DNA of 64,000 bases from Marinobacter fonticola (GCF_008122265.1 NZ_CP043042.1:2418001-2482000), one strand, 5' to 3'. Counted from the first letter of the stretch, positions 30,574 through 40,014 are shown. Program-made: numbers and translations. The notes: a model not told the origin generated them from the sequence alone.

Positions 30574-31692
30574 TCAATCGTGCGTCCGGGCGATAACCGC
30601 AGCCTCACGCTCTTTGCGCAGCTCGACGGCCTCCCGGATGAGCCGTTCCAGACTATCCACAAGATTTTCATTGTCGAGCTTCTGGTTCGGTTTGCCATCG
30701 ATGTAGAGCAGGTTACGCGGGCTGCCACCGGTGAGCCCGAGGTCGGCCTCCTTGGCCTCGCCGGGACCGTTGACGATACATCCAATAATGGCCACGTCCA
30801 TAGAAGTGTTGACGTCTTCAAGGCGCGCTTCCAGATCGTTCATGGTCTGGATCACGTCGAAGTTCTGACGCGAGCAACTCGGACACGCCACAAAATTGAT
30901 CCCTCGCGCCCGCAGCCGCAGGCTCTTGAGGATATCGTAACCGACTTTTACTTCCTGCACCGGGTCTGCGGCCAGGGAGACACGGATGGTATCGCCGATA
31001 CCATCCATGAGCAGCATGCCCAGACCGATGGATGATTTGACCGTACCGGAGCGGAAACCACCCGCTTCAGTGATCCCCAGGTGCAAGGGCTGCTCGATCT
31101 GCGAAGCAATCTGGCGATAAGCCGCCACCGTCATGAAAACTTCCGATGCCTTCAGGCTGACCTTGAAATCCTGAAAATCATGCCGGTCGAGGATATCGAT
31201 ATGGCGCATCGCGGACTCGACGAGTGCTTCGGGAGTCGGTTCGCCGTACTTCCTTTGCAGGTCTTTTTCCAGGGAGCCCGCATTGACGCCGATACGGATC
31301 GGGATATTGCGATCCTTGGCGGCATCGATTACCGCACGGACGCGATCCTCTCGCCCGATATTGCCCGGGTTGATACGCAAACAATCGACACCGTACTCGG
31401 CTACCTTGAGTGCAATTTTGTAATCGAAATGGATGTCCGCAACCAACGGCACAGAAACCCGTGGACGGATCTTGGAGAAGGCTTCTGCCGCATCCATGCT
31501 AGGTACCGATACCCGTACGATATCGGCACCGGCCTGTTGCAGCGCTTCGATTTGCGCCACCGTCGCGTCCACGTCGCAGGTTTCGGTATTGGTCATACTC
31601 TGGACGGCGATCGGTGCGTCGCCGCCAACCGGAACCGAACCTACGTGGATCTGGCGGGATTTACGTCTCTTGATCGGAGATTCGTGTTTCAT
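30574..31692 (-). CDS. ispG: 4-hydroxy-3-methylbut-2-enyl diphosphate synthase IspG
   Basis: 372 aa [4Fe-4S] enzyme of the MEP isoprenoid pathway converting MEcPP to HMBPP. The cluster Cys are in ACPSCSR and GCIVNGPGE; the TIM-barrel half begins [15 protein letters not shown]. Bacterial length without the plant-type insertion. AGGA lies before ATG 31692. It follows rodZ by 24 nt, and 109 nt separate it from hisS. That gap holds a GGCCGA/TCGGCC-type hairpin near 30510-30530. Confidence 0.95.
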   Translation of the reverse strand: MKHESPIKRRKSRQIHVGSVPVGGDAPIAVQSMTNTETCDVDATVAQIEALQQAGADIVRVSVPSMDAAEAFSKIRPRVSVPLVADIHFDYKIALKVAEYGVDCLRINPGNIGREDRVRAVIDAAKDRNIPIRIGVNAGSLEKDLQRKYGEPTPEALVESAMRHIDILDRHDFQDFKVSLKASEVFMTVAAYRQIASQIEQPLHLGITEAGGFRSGTVKSSIGLGMLLMDGIGDTIRVSLAADPVQEVKVGYDILKSLRLRARGINFVACPSCSRQNFDVIQTMNDLEARLEDVNTSMDVAIIGCIVNGPGEAKEADLGLTGGSPRNLLYIDGKPNQKLDNENLVDSLERLIREAVELRKEREAAVIARTHD

Positions 31693-31716
31693 AGCGTCCT
31701 GGAATCGTGTTCTGGA

Positions 31717-32904
31717 TCAATTTCCCAATGTCAGGGCGACACGGTTGTTGGGCGCGGGATAGCGCGACAGATCGACAGCTTCACCATTAAAACTCAACGT
31801 TGCAGCATCCGCAGCGCCAAGCACAATCCGGAAGGGTCCCTGCCCTTCATATTGCAGGCTATCACCGGCACGTTTCAGGGAAGCTATCACAGTCTGCCCT
31901 TGCCCGTTTTCGACAGACACCCAGCAATCGCCGGTAAAGTTGCCCGACAACACATCGGTATCGGCCGCTGGCTGGGTGGCTTCGGCTGTCACCGCCGGTT
32001 GATCCGCCGATGCGGCATCCGCGGGGGGCTCATCCGTCTCGGCGCCCTCTTGCGCTTCGTCCGTAGGGGCGGGCGAACTAACCAACGGTTCCTGCTCTGG
32101 CTCTGCCGGGTCCGACACTGACGTAGGCTCTTGCGGCCCAGATTGCTCTTGCTCTGCGGGCTGCTCTTGCTGTGCGGGCTCGGGCTGCTGGGGTGCTGTA
32201 TCTACGACCGGCTCATCTTGTTGCTCCGCCGGCACGCTCTGCTCTGGCTCTGCGGGGGCTTCAGGCTCAGGTGATGCCGGAACCTCTTCTGTCGCCTCCT
32301 CGCTCAGCGATTCTTGATCAGAACCATTGCCTTCATTACCGCCTTCCTCGGCAACCGGCGTCGCCGTTGCGTCGCCCTCTTGTTCGGGCGTCGAAAGATC
32401 GTTGGAAGCCGATTCCGGTTCCTGGACCGATTCATCGGCGGTTTCCATGGCCCCAAAGTCAAAAGGCAACAACTGCCTATCCAGCAACCGCATACCCACC
32501 AGGACAAGGGCCACCAGCAGAAGAATAATCATCGTCCAGCGTGCAATACGACGTTTCCGCTGCTTCCGCCGTTCGATATCTTCGAGCGGGTTATCCTTTC
32601 TTTCGTCCTCAACCTGCTGGCGCATGGGCTCAAGCTCCCAGTCCAGCTTCTCAATCACTGCCGCCGGATCTAAGCCGACCTGCTCAGCGTACGTCCTGAC
32701 ATACCCCTTCAGGAAAAGCTCGCTTCCGATTTTTTCGTACTGGCCCTCTTCAATAGCCTGGATGATCGATGGACGCAGGTGCTGACTATCCGCTACCTGG
32801 GTAACGGACATACCTTTAGCTTCGCGCGCTTTGCGCAATTGATTCCCGACCTCGCCGGCTAGCGCTGGCGCTTCCGGTTGTCTCTGGGCATCATCATTAT
32901 TCAT
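31717..32904 (-). CDS. rodZ: Cytoskeletal/cell-shape protein RodZ
   Basis: 395 aa. A Cro/C1-type HTH (~20-85: LRKAREAKGMSVTQVADSQ) is followed by a basic stretch RRKQRKRRIARW, one transmembrane helix (~120-140), and a ~165-residue low-complexity periplasmic linker very rich in Pro, Glu, Gln and Ala. A C-terminal DUF4115 beta domain (GDCWVSVENGQG) closes it. RodZ links MreB to the elongation machinery. Start 32904 overlaps the end of the pilW-like gene by 8 nt. Confidence 0.92.
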   Translation of the reverse strand: MNNDDAQRQPEAPALAGEVGNQLRKAREAKGMSVTQVADSQHLRPSIIQAIEEGQYEKIGSELFLKGYVRTYAEQVGLDPAAVIEKLDWELEPMRQQVEDERKDNPLEDIERRKQRKRRIARWTMIILLLVALVLVGMRLLDRQLLPFDFGAMETADESVQEPESASNDLSTPEQEGDATATPVAEEGGNEGNGSDQESLSEEATEEVPASPEPEAPAEPEQSVPAEQQDEPVVDTAPQQPEPAQQEQPAEQEQSGPQEPTSVSDPAEPEQEPLVSSPAPTDEAQEGAETDEPPADAASADQPAVTAEATQPAADTDVLSGNFTGDCWVSVENGQGQTVIASLKRAGDSLQYEGQGPFRIVLGAADAATLSFNGEAVDLSRYPAPNNRVALTLGN

Positions 32905-33718
32905 TCGAAATCAGTGCTCTGTACTGTTTGAGTTGTTCTGATTCTGGATACTGGTTGCGGAGAAGTAAAGCAAGGCTGGCCTCCCGGTGCCTGTCACCGT
33001 AAAAATGAGCCAGTTTAAGTCCCGTCAGTAGACTTTCGGGAGAATGGCTTAACTTCGGATCACGCTGAATCATTCCAGCCAAACGCTCATAGTATCGTTG
33101 AGCCTCATCATACTCTCCCTGACGGATCAGTGCCGTTGAAAGCGCCAACAGATAGTTGGCGTTACCACGGGTCAGGTCTGCCGCGCGCCGGTAGCTTTTG
33201 ACGGCAGCCTCGTACTCGCCAAGCTGATCCTGGGTACGGCCGAGGTTGTAAAAAATCGAACCACGATCATTAAAATCGGTATCCTGCGAGGCTCGGCTAA
33301 ACTGTTCCCGGGCGTCTTCGTACTGCCCCTGGCCATAGAGGAAAGCCCCGTAGAAAAGGCGTCCGCGGGTATAGTCCGGATCGCTATCGACAGCCTTACG
33401 GAACGACTGCTCAGCCAGCTCTCCCTCGCCTTCCTGTTGGTAAATCAGGCCCATAGCGGCCAGCGCCCCGGCACTATCTTCATCAAGTTCGAGCGCCCGC
33501 TGCAAATGATCCCTAGCCCGTTCGTAGTTACCTTGGCTGACGTAAGCGGTACCGAGTCTCACGTAGTTCTTTACCGCTTTTTGTTGATCCGCCTCCCTGG
33601 CAAAAGGGCTGTTGGATGTAGTCACGCACCCGGCAAGTGTCAGCGAGCCGAACAATAATAGCAATCTGACAATCAGGACAGTACGACTTGCGTGGACAGT
33701 ACGGCTTGACGATTTCAC
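32897..33718 (-). CDS. pilW: Type IV pilus biogenesis lipoprotein PilF/PilW (TPR)
   Basis: 273 aa. Lipoprotein signal ending LTLAGC, then at least five TPR units (e.g. LGTAYVSQGNYERARDHL, GLIYQQEGEGELAEQSF). It acts as pilotin for the PilQ secretin. The start is GTG at 33718 with no strong ribosome-binding site. The N-terminus contains an internal 18-bp duplication giving SRTVHASRTV. Neighbour order rlmN-pilW-rodZ-ispG is that of Pseudomonas. No other pil genes lie in the window. Confidence 0.9.
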   Translation of the reverse strand: MKSSSRTVHASRTVLIVRLLLLFGSLTLAGCVTTSNSPFAREADQQKAVKNYVRLGTAYVSQGNYERARDHLQRALELDEDSAGALAAMGLIYQQEGEGELAEQSFRKAVDSDPDYTRGRLFYGAFLYGQGQYEDAREQFSRASQDTDFNDRGSIFYNLGRTQDQLGEYEAAVKSYRRAADLTRGNANYLLALSTALIRQGEYDEAQRYYERLAGMIQRDPKLSHSPESLLTGLKLAHFYGDRHREASLALLLRNQYPESEQLKQYRALISNE

Positions 33719-33748
33719 GCTTCACATATCCTTCAACACAGGACGTCA

Positions 33749-34861
33749 TTATGGTGCGACGTTATGCACCTGAATATACCGAGCGCTACGACGCGTACGG
33801 TCTTCGAACTGGCCTACGAGCTGCCCGCAAGCTGCATCTATGTCGTCTCCGCGGGTGGTGCGTACGGTGGTGACGTAGCCTGCCTCATTCAGAATTGACT
33901 GGAAGCGCCGGGTGGCCATAGCCTTGGGGCGCCGGAAATCGCTCTCCGGAAAGGGGTTGAACGGTATGAGATTGATCTTACAGGGCAGATCTTTGAGCAA
34001 GGTTGCAAGCTGATGAGCGTGCTCAAGCTTGTCATTGACGCCGGCAATCACCGTATATTCGATGGTCACCTTACGCTTATCAGGCAGACGCGACATATAA
34101 CGGCGCGTGGCCGCTAAAAGCTCCACAATCGGGTATTTTTTATTCAACGGCACCAGCTCGTTACGCAGCTCGTCGTTAGGCGCGTGCAACGAGATCGCCA
34201 GAGAAACGTCGGACACCTCGCCGAGTTTATCGAGAGCAGGTACGACGCCGGAAGTACTGAGAGTCACCCGACGTTTGGAAATCCCGTACGCCAGATCTTC
34301 CATCATCAGATCCATCGCATCGACGACGTTGTCGAAGTTCAGTAACGGCTCTCCCATCCCCATCATGACCACATTGGTGATGGGACGCTCGGCGTTGGGC
34401 TCAAACGGCATGAATGCACGGCGCGCGACCCAAACCTGGCCGATGATCTCAGCAGCCGAAAGGTTACGGTTGAAGCCGCGCTTTCCGGTGGAGCAGAAGG
34501 TACAGTCAAGGCTGCAGCCGATCTGGGAGGAAACGCAAAGCGTTCCGCGCTGGCCGTCGGGAATCAGCACCGTCTCTACGCTGTTACCGCTGTCCATGCG
34601 CATGACCCATTTACGGGTGCCGTCCTTCGACGTCTCGTCGTAAACGACTTCCGGGCCACGCACTTCAGCAACTACTTTAAGTTTCTCGCGCAACGCCTTG
34701 CTGACGTTAGTCATTTGATCGAAGTCATCGACACCCCGCTGGTGAATCCATTGCAGGATCTGAGTGGCGCGAAACTTCTTCTCGCCTAGAGACTCGAAAA
34801 AAGCCTCCAGCTTGGCCTTTGGCAAGCCCAGAAGGTTGGTTTTTTCGGTCGGCGATGTCAT
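33749..34861 (-). CDS. rlmN: Dual-specificity RNA methyltransferase RlmN
   Basis: 370 aa radical-SAM enzyme that methylates A2503 of 23S rRNA and A37 of some tRNAs. The cluster motif CSLDCTFC, the preceding [17 protein letters not shown] and the second catalytic Cys in [10 protein letters not shown] are present. Length is normal. It is 63 nt downstream of ndk and 30 nt before the pilW-like gene, within the long minus-strand run. Confidence 0.96.
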   Translation of the reverse strand: MTSPTEKTNLLGLPKAKLEAFFESLGEKKFRATQILQWIHQRGVDDFDQMTNVSKALREKLKVVAEVRGPEVVYDETSKDGTRKWVMRMDSGNSVETVLIPDGQRGTLCVSSQIGCSLDCTFCSTGKRGFNRNLSAAEIIGQVWVARRAFMPFEPNAERPITNVVMMGMGEPLLNFDNVVDAMDLMMEDLAYGISKRRVTLSTSGVVPALDKLGEVSDVSLAISLHAPNDELRNELVPLNKKYPIVELLAATRRYMSRLPDKRKVTIEYTVIAGVNDKLEHAHQLATLLKDLPCKINLIPFNPFPESDFRRPKAMATRRFQSILNEAGYVTTVRTTRGDDIDAACGQLVGQFEDRTRRSARYIQVHNVAP

Positions 34862-34924
34862 GGCAATAACCTCGATCAGATAACCCGTCGGGACGGGAAG
34901 AACACCTCCCCGCCCCTGACGAAA

Positions 34925-35353
34925 TCAACCGCGTGGGCAGATTTCGTTGTCGTTGAAGAAATAGGCGATTTCGCGCTCGGCGGACTCGGCCGAGTCGGAG
35001 CCGTGAACAGCGTTTGCGTCGATGGAGGATGCAAAATCAGCACGGATAGTGCCAGCGTCCGCTTCCTTCGGGTTGGTTGCGCCCATTAGGTCACGGTTTT
35101 TCTTGATGGCGCCATCGCCTTCAAGAACCTGAACCACGACCGGGCCGGACGTCATGAATGCCACGAGATCCGGGAAAAAAGGCCGCTCTTTGTGCTCAGC
35201 ATAAAAGCCCTCGGCCTGTTCCTGGGTCAGGTGCATCATTTTCGCAGCCACGATGCTCAGGCCACCTTTTTCGAAGCGGGAGTAGATTTCGCCAACGACA
35301 TTCTTGGCTACCGCATCCGGCTTAACGATAGAGAGCGTGCGCTCAATAGACAT
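34925..35353 (-). CDS. ndk: Nucleoside diphosphate kinase
   Basis: 142 aa, complete. Transfers the gamma-phosphate between nucleoside di- and triphosphates through the His in NAVHGSDS; also has the N-terminal [15 protein letters not shown] 35353 carries GGAG upstream; a longer frame from 35425 reads through a hairpin and is not credible. In Pseudomonas the isc genes end just ahead of ndk; here iscS is the direct upstream neighbour, 141 nt away, with a 72-nt hairpin between them. Confidence 0.96.
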   Translation of the reverse strand: MSIERTLSIVKPDAVAKNVVGEIYSRFEKGGLSIVAAKMMHLTQEQAEGFYAEHKERPFFPDLVAFMTSGPVVVQVLEGDGAIKKNRDLMGATNPKEADAGTIRADFASSIDANAVHGSDSAESAEREIAYFFNDNEICPRG

Positions 35354-35374
35354 GCTAAATCTCCAGTTGGTTTT

Positions 35375-35446
35375 AGGAATCTCTGAATAAGTCCATTGGC
35401 GCTTCCGGCTTTCTGGGAGCGCCAATGGACTTATTCAGAGGTTCCT
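35375..35446. repeat. 72-nt inverted repeat between iscS and ndk
   Basis: Two 32-nt arms (35375-35406 and 35415-35446) around an 8-nt loop; 30 of 32 positions pair and the other two are G.T. The arm sequence AGGAATCTCTGAATAAGTCC... is related to a third copy near 38103. It ends 21 nt before the ndk start codon, so it lies in the 5' leader or the iscS-ndk transcript. It resembles a small palindromic MITE. Confidence 0.85.
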
Positions 35447-35493
35447 CAGGTGAAAAACTAGACGGCGATTATACGCGGGAAGCCGGCCACTGC

Positions 35494-36663
35494 CTACCTG
35501 ACACCCGACCTCGAACGACTCAGCTCCCGTAAACGTCCCAGTACGGAGGCTATTTCCGAGGCGGCGAAGTCGATTTCCTCTTCGTTGCTGAATCGCCCCA
35601 AGGAGAACCGAAGCGCGCTATGCGCCAGTTCATCGCTGACGCCCAGAGCTCTGAGTACGTAAGATGGCTCCAAGGATGCCGAAGTACACGCCGAGCCGGA
35701 CGCCACCGCCAGCTCGCGCAGACCAAGCATCAACGACTCACCGTCCACGCCTTCAAAGCTAAGATTGACAATACCGGGAACGGTGAGTTCCGGGTGCCCA
35801 TTCAGAGAAACACCCTCGATACTCAGTACCGCCGCCAGGAAACGCTCTCTGAGCGCGAACAACCGTTCGCGCTCAATATCCAGCTCGTCGGCCGCGATCC
35901 TGAAGGCTTCGCCCATCCCCAAAATCTGATGGGTAGCCAATGTGCCGGAACGCATGCCCCGCTCGTGCCCGCCGCCGTGAATCTGCGCGTCGATTCGGAC
36001 ATTCGGATCGCGACGCACGTAAAGCGCACCGATCCCTTTAGGACCGTATACCTTGTGACCGGAAAGGGAAAGCAGGTCCACCTTGACCCGCGAAAGGTCG
36101 ATCGGCAGTTTGCCGGCCGCCTGAGCTGCATCGACGTGGAAAAGGATCCCGCGATTACGGAGCATGCTGCCAATGGCCGGAACATCGTTGGTCACGCCCA
36201 ACTCATTGTTGACCCACATAACGCTGACCAGGCAAGTGTCTTCCGTTAGGGCCTCTTCAACCCGATCGACCGTAATCCGCCCGTTAACATCCGGCGCCAG
36301 GTAGGTTACGCGCATACCCTGCGTTTCAAGCCAACTGCAGGTATCCAGCACGGCCTTGTGCTCAATCGCTGAAGTAACGATGTGACCGCCTGGAAACCGT
36401 GAAGCCACACCCTTGATCGCCAAGTTATCTGACTCAGTCGCACCGGAGGTCCAAACAATCTCTCTCGGATCCGAGCCGATCAAATCGGCGACTTGACGCC
36501 GGGCGCCTTCGACGGTCGCTTCTGCCTGCCAACCGTAACCGTGAGAGCGGGATGCGGGGTTGCCGAACACACCGTCCAGGGTCAAGTGCTCCACCATCCG
36601 GTTAGCAACACGGGGGTCGACGGGGGTTGTAGCGGCGTAGTCGAAGTAAACTGGCTTTTTCAT
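35494..36663 (-). CDS. iscS: Cysteine desulfurase IscS (C-terminal tail replaced)
   Basis: 389 aa PLP enzyme that takes sulfur from cysteine for Fe-S clusters and tRNA thiolation. The PLP Lys is in [10 protein letters not shown] and the catalytic Cys in SGSACTSAS. The usual ~404-aa enzyme ends with a tail of about 20 residues (in E. coli ...DLNSIEWAHH) that helps bind IscU. Here the protein ends [12 protein letters not shown]. Downstream iscU is absent. The catalytic core looks intact, so sulfur delivery to other acceptors is plausible. Confidence 0.94.
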   Translation of the reverse strand: MKKPVYFDYAATTPVDPRVANRMVEHLTLDGVFGNPASRSHGYGWQAEATVEGARRQVADLIGSDPREIVWTSGATESDNLAIKGVASRFPGGHIVTSAIEHKAVLDTCSWLETQGMRVTYLAPDVNGRITVDRVEEALTEDTCLVSVMWVNNELGVTNDVPAIGSMLRNRGILFHVDAAQAAGKLPIDLSRVKVDLLSLSGHKVYGPKGIGALYVRRDPNVRIDAQIHGGGHERGMRSGTLATHQILGMGEAFRIAADELDIERERLFALRERFLAAVLSIEGVSLNGHPELTVPGIVNLSFEGVDGESLMLGLRELAVASGSACTSASLEPSYVLRALGVSDELAHSALRFSLGRFSNEEEIDFAASEIASVLGRLRELSRSRSGVR

Positions 36664-36715
36664 AGCACCCTGGAGTAGTCAGGGCCCGGCGGGGCAGGCC
36701 CGCACAGGCATGGAA

Positions 36716-37201
36716 TCAGACAGGATCGCCCTGCAATAGGCGCCGGGTATTGATGGCCTCGGCCTGGCGCTGGTTCTGACGATGCGCCACCACCTGGATT
36801 TCTCGCTTGCGCATCAGGTCGGCGAGACTGATCTCACTTAAAAACGTATGGATCTGCTCACTGAGATCCGACCAGAGATGGTGGGTCAGACACTTCTCTC
36901 CCTGCTGACAGTCACCCTTATTCTGACAGCGTGTCGTATCCAGAGATTCATTAACAGCGTCGACAACCTCGGAAATAAAAACGGTATCGTGAGGCCGACC
37001 GAGCTGGTACCCACCACCCGGACCACGCACACTGACAACCAGCTTATGGCGGCGCAGTTTGGCGAAGAGCTGCTCAAGGTAAGACAGGGAAATATCCTGG
37101 CGCAGGGAAATATCTGCCAGCGTGACGGGCCCGCCTTCGGCGTGCAGCGCTAAGTCGAGCATCGCAGTCACTGCGTAGCGCCCCTTGGTGGTCAGTCGCA
37201 T
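36716..37201 (-). CDS. iscR: Rrf2-family Fe-S sensing regulator IscR
   Basis: 161 aa. Winged [23 protein letters not shown], then the [2Fe-2S] ligands C-x5-C-x5-C-x2-H ([18 protein letters not shown]). It represses its own promoter when loaded with cluster in E. coli. A good type-1 site overlies its promoter here. 52 nt before iscS, so iscRS is an operon. Confidence 0.95.
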   Translation of the reverse strand: MRLTTKGRYAVTAMLDLALHAEGGPVTLADISLRQDISLSYLEQLFAKLRRHKLVVSVRGPGGGYQLGRPHDTVFISEVVDAVNESLDTTRCQNKGDCQQGEKCLTHHLWSDLSEQIHTFLSEISLADLMRKREIQVVAHRQNQRQAEAINTRRLLQGDPV

Positions 37202-37247
37202 GGATCACTGCCTCGAGAGGTCGAAAGATTCATAACTTCAAACTAGA

Positions 37248-37280
37248 AGTATGAATTGACCGACTATTTCAGTCAAGTAT
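37248..37280 (-). promoter_or_regulatory. iscR promoter with IscR type-1 binding site
   Basis: On the minus strand TTGACT (37276-37271), a 17-nt spacer and CATACT (37253-37248) form a sigma70 promoter. The 25-nt stretch 37256-37280 matches the E. coli IscR type-1 consensus at 22 of 25 positions by my reading, including GACT and AGTC half-site cores. It overlaps the -35 and spacer, as expected for autorepression. Confidence 0.8.
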
Positions 37281-37334
37281 TAGGGTTTCGACAAAAACTA
37301 TCGATATAGCAGTCACTTAACCGCAACATATCGA

Positions 37335-38102
37335 TCAGTCCTTATCATCCCGAACGCAATCAAAATCCTCTTCATCGATGTGCGGCATCCTGCCGTTGCG
37401 GTACTCGTTGTCCACTCGCTGCAAAGCCTTGCACATGTTCTCGATCCGGTCATCCACCACCTGCATGTGGTCGAGCAGACTGCGCACCGCGCGGGCCACA
37501 GGGTCCGGCATCTCCTCGGTGACGCCATAAGCATCGAAGCCCATGCGCTTTTCCATTTCGCGCCGCTTCTCACCCTCTTCGGCGCCATCACGCTTGACGA
37601 TGACACGGCCGGGAATGCCCACCACTGTTGCATCGTCCGGAACCGCTTTAGTTACCACGGAATTGGAGCCAATTTTTGCCCTGGCGCCCACCTCGAAAGG
37701 CCCGAGAATCTTGGCCCCGGCGCCCACCACGACGCCATCGCCCAGCGTTGGGTGACGTTTGCCCTTGTTCCAGCTTGTGCCGCCCAGAGTCACGCCTTGA
37801 TACAAGGTAACATCGTCGCCGATAACCGTCGTTTCACCGATGACCACACCCATGCCGTGATCGATAAAAAAACGACGACCGATCGTTGCCCCCGGATGAA
37901 TCTCAATACCCGTCAACCAACGGGCCAAAGTCGATATCGTTCGCGCGAGCCACTTAAAGCCGCGGCACCAGAGACTATGAGCCAACCGGTAAAATAGGAG
38001 CGCATGCAAACCCGGATAGTTGGTCAGAACCTCGAAGGTATTTCGTGCCGCCGGATCCCGGTGAAATACACTGTCGATATCTTCGCGCAAACCATCAAAC
38101 AT
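37335..38102 (-). CDS. cysE: Serine O-acetyltransferase CysE
   Basis: 255 aa hexapeptide-repeat acetyltransferase making O-acetylserine for cysteine synthesis. The left-handed beta-helix is visible ([19 protein letters not shown], with catalytic His; [28 protein letters not shown]). C-terminal extension is longer than in the short epsilon-type. Its ribosome-binding AGAGG is supplied by the repeat half-copy at 38103-38129. Located between trmJ and iscR, matching the cysteine-to-Fe-S theme. Confidence 0.95.
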   Translation of the reverse strand: MFDGLREDIDSVFHRDPAARNTFEVLTNYPGLHALLFYRLAHSLWCRGFKWLARTISTLARWLTGIEIHPGATIGRRFFIDHGMGVVIGETTVIGDDVTLYQGVTLGGTSWNKGKRHPTLGDGVVVGAGAKILGPFEVGARAKIGSNSVVTKAVPDDATVVGIPGRVIVKRDGAEEGEKRREMEKRMGFDAYGVTEEMPDPVARAVRSLLDHMQVVDDRIENMCKALQRVDNEYRNGRMPHIDEEDFDCVRDDKD

Positions 38103-38129
38103 AAGGAACCTCTGATAAGTCTATTGGCG
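38103..38129. repeat. Half-copy of the iscS-ndk palindrome arm
   Basis: AAGGAACCTCTGATAAGTC... followed by TATTGGCG resembles one arm of the 35375-35446 repeat with one deleted A and a few changes. It supplies the ribosome-binding site of cysE (AGAGG on the minus strand) and the last codons and stop of trmJ. Confidence 0.7.
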
Positions 38130-38912
38130 ATTCTGACTCGCCCCGGCACTCTTCTGCACGGCCGTGAGAATACCTCGCAGAATATTGATCTCCATCTGAT
38201 CCAGATGCGCGCGCTGAAATAGCCGGCGCAGCCGGGCCATCAATTGTCGCGGGTTTTCCCGCCGGTGAAAATCGATATCCACCAACACCTGTTCCAGATG
38301 CGCAAAAAAGCCATCGACATCGTTGACCGAAGCCTGCGGAACGTCCCAACCCGCATCGCCAGGCTGCAGTATCGGACGCAAGGCCGTCTCTTCGCCCGCA
38401 TCTTCGAGTGAACGCAACAACTGCATCCGCAACTCGTAGCAGATGACTTGAACGGCCATCGCCAGATTCAACGAACTGTAATCCGGGTTGGACGGAATAT
38501 GTATATGGTAGTGACAACGCTGCAGCTCTTCGTTGCTTAAACCGTGATTCTCCCGACCGAAAACCAGCGCGACGTCTCCCCTGCCTGCTTGTCCAGCCGC
38601 CCTCTCGGCACATTCAGGCGGCGCGATCACGGGCCAGGGCACCTTGCGCCCGCGAGCGCTGGTGCCCATTACCAGCACACAGTCCGAAATCGCTTCGTCC
38701 AGCGTATCGACCACCCGGGCCCGATCGAGGACATCCGAAGCGCTGGAAGCGCGCGCATAGGAGGCTTCGTCCGGGAATGAGGCGGGATTCACCAGCCACA
38801 GATTAGCCACCCCCATATTCTTCATCGCACGGGCGACCGCACCGATGTTGCCCGAATGCGATGTTTCGACAAGGACAATGCGAAGATGGGCATGAGGATT
38901 AGTTGCAGTCAT
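38121..38912 (-). CDS. trmJ: tRNA (cytidine/uridine-2'-O-)-methyltransferase TrmJ
   Basis: 263 aa SPOUT methyltransferase acting at position 32 of tRNAs. RIVLVETSHSGNIGAVARAM is the N-terminal SPOUT signature, ALVFGRENHGLSNEEL contains the AdoMet knot region, and PSNPDYSSLNLAMAVQV completes it. ATG 38912 (MTATNPHAHL) is preferred over 38948, which adds 12 odd residues. The C-terminal SQNRQ and stop come from the repeat half-copy. Divergent from suhB. Confidence 0.92.
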   Translation of the reverse strand: MTATNPHAHLRIVLVETSHSGNIGAVARAMKNMGVANLWLVNPASFPDEASYARASSASDVLDRARVVDTLDEAISDCVLVMGTSARGRKVPWPVIAPPECAERAAGQAGRGDVALVFGRENHGLSNEELQRCHYHIHIPSNPDYSSLNLAMAVQVICYELRMQLLRSLEDAGEETALRPILQPGDAGWDVPQASVNDVDGFFAHLEQVLVDIDFHRRENPRQLMARLRRLFQRAHLDQMEINILRGILTAVQKSAGASQNRQ

Positions 38913-39138
38913 GATGTTTGTCTGTCGCCTCGGGTACATCGGGATCAAGGTATAACGGGGTAAAACTACATCCGTATAACGAGGCGAGCCATGATACCAG
39001 AAACCACCCCAACATCACGCTTGCCGACTGCATTACCCGGGTAATCCACTACGCGTGAGTTAACCAAAAAACGTACAAGGCGCCAGAGCGATTTGCTATC
39101 ATACGCGGCCTTTGAACAGCCAGGTAACAGAGAGCTCC

Positions 39139-39939
39139 ATGCAACCAGCGATTAAGATGGCCCTGCGCATTGCGCGCCAGGGTTCCGAGTACCTCAAGGC
39201 CCATTTTGAACGTCAGGACCCTGCCGCCTCAGATGACGCCGGCGCCCGACAGCAACTGGAACGCGCTGAAGCCTCTCTCTATACCAATTTTTCCGAGCAA
39301 CTCCAGAAAGCGTACAAGGATCACTATATCGCTCCGGCAGGCGATATTGAGGCCTCGGGCCACGAACTGAGCTGGCACATTTTTCCTCTCATCGGCGGCG
39401 AAAATTTCCTGCGGGGCATTCCCGATTTTGCACTGGCCCTGGTTCAGAAGAAACAGGACCGGGCCGAGCATTTGCTTCTGGTGAATCCAATTACCGGGGA
39501 AGAATACTCTGCCAGTCGCGGACATGGTGCCGCCTTGAATAGCCGCCGAATCCGCATGAGCGGCTCCCAGCAAATGGCCAAGGCCACGGTTTCGACAAAC
39601 GTGTTGAACTTTACACGCGAAACCGACGAGCCCTTGGTCTGGGGCGAACTGATCAGCACCCTTGCCTGGGAGTCGGCACAGGTGCGTACCTGCGGTTGCG
39701 TTCTGCTGGACTTAGCGCGCGTCAGCGCCGGCCACCTGGATAGCGTTGTTCTGTTCCGCCCGACAGCGGTTGAGTTATCGCTGGGCTTGCTGCTGACTCA
39801 CGAAACCGGAGGACTGTCCGGCGACTTCGCGGGCAATCCGTCCAGCCAGGGAAGCCACCAACTGGTCATCGCCAATCCCAAGCTGTTCAAGGATGTCCTG
39901 AAGACCCTGCATCCGTTCCGCGGAAGACTGCCTCGCTAA
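39139..39939 (+). CDS. suhB: SuhB-like protein with lost inositol-phosphatase active site
   Basis: 266 aa, similar in length and layout to SuhB/inositol monophosphatase (ends ...KTLHPFRGRLPR) and in the suhB place beside trmJ. The metal-binding residues are gone: the E67/E68 pair is replaced around PAGD (A67, G68), DPLDGTTNF reads FPLIGGENF (F82, I85, G87), and RPWD reads RPTA (A210). Catalysis is therefore unlikely. SuhB of E. coli binds RNA polymerase and NusA in rRNA antitermination independently of phosphatase activity, so a structural role is plausible. ATG 39139 has AGAG upstream. Confidence 0.88.
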   Translation: MQPAIKMALRIARQGSEYLKAHFERQDPAASDDAGARQQLERAEASLYTNFSEQLQKAYKDHYIAPAGDIEASGHELSWHIFPLIGGENFLRGIPDFALALVQKKQDRAEHLLLVNPITGEEYSASRGHGAALNSRRIRMSGSQQMAKATVSTNVLNFTRETDEPLVWGELISTLAWESAQVRTCGCVLLDLARVSAGHLDSVVLFRPTAVELSLGLLLTHETGGLSGDFAGNPSSQGSHQLVIANPKLFKDVLKTLHPFRGRLPR

Positions 39940-39983
39940 TGCAAGCAGCCCTGTCTGTGCTCCCAAGCTGGTAGCCCACACGC

Positions 39984-40014
39984 AAGAAAGGCCGCAAAAA
40001 GCGGCCTTTCTTTT
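39984..40014. terminator. Intrinsic terminator between suhB and secF (convergent)
   Basis: AAGAAAGGCCGC and GCGGCCTTTCTT arms with an AAAAA loop, followed by TT; it serves suhB on the plus strand and may also serve secDF from the other side. Confidence 0.8.

Noticed and set aside
31081-32121. 346-aa plus-strand frame over ispG and rodZ
   Set aside because: Antisense to conserved coding sequence; no motif.
39139-39939. Pseudogene call for suhB
   Set aside because: The frame is intact and full length with a good start, terminator and conserved neighbourhood; loss of catalytic residues alone does not show decay.
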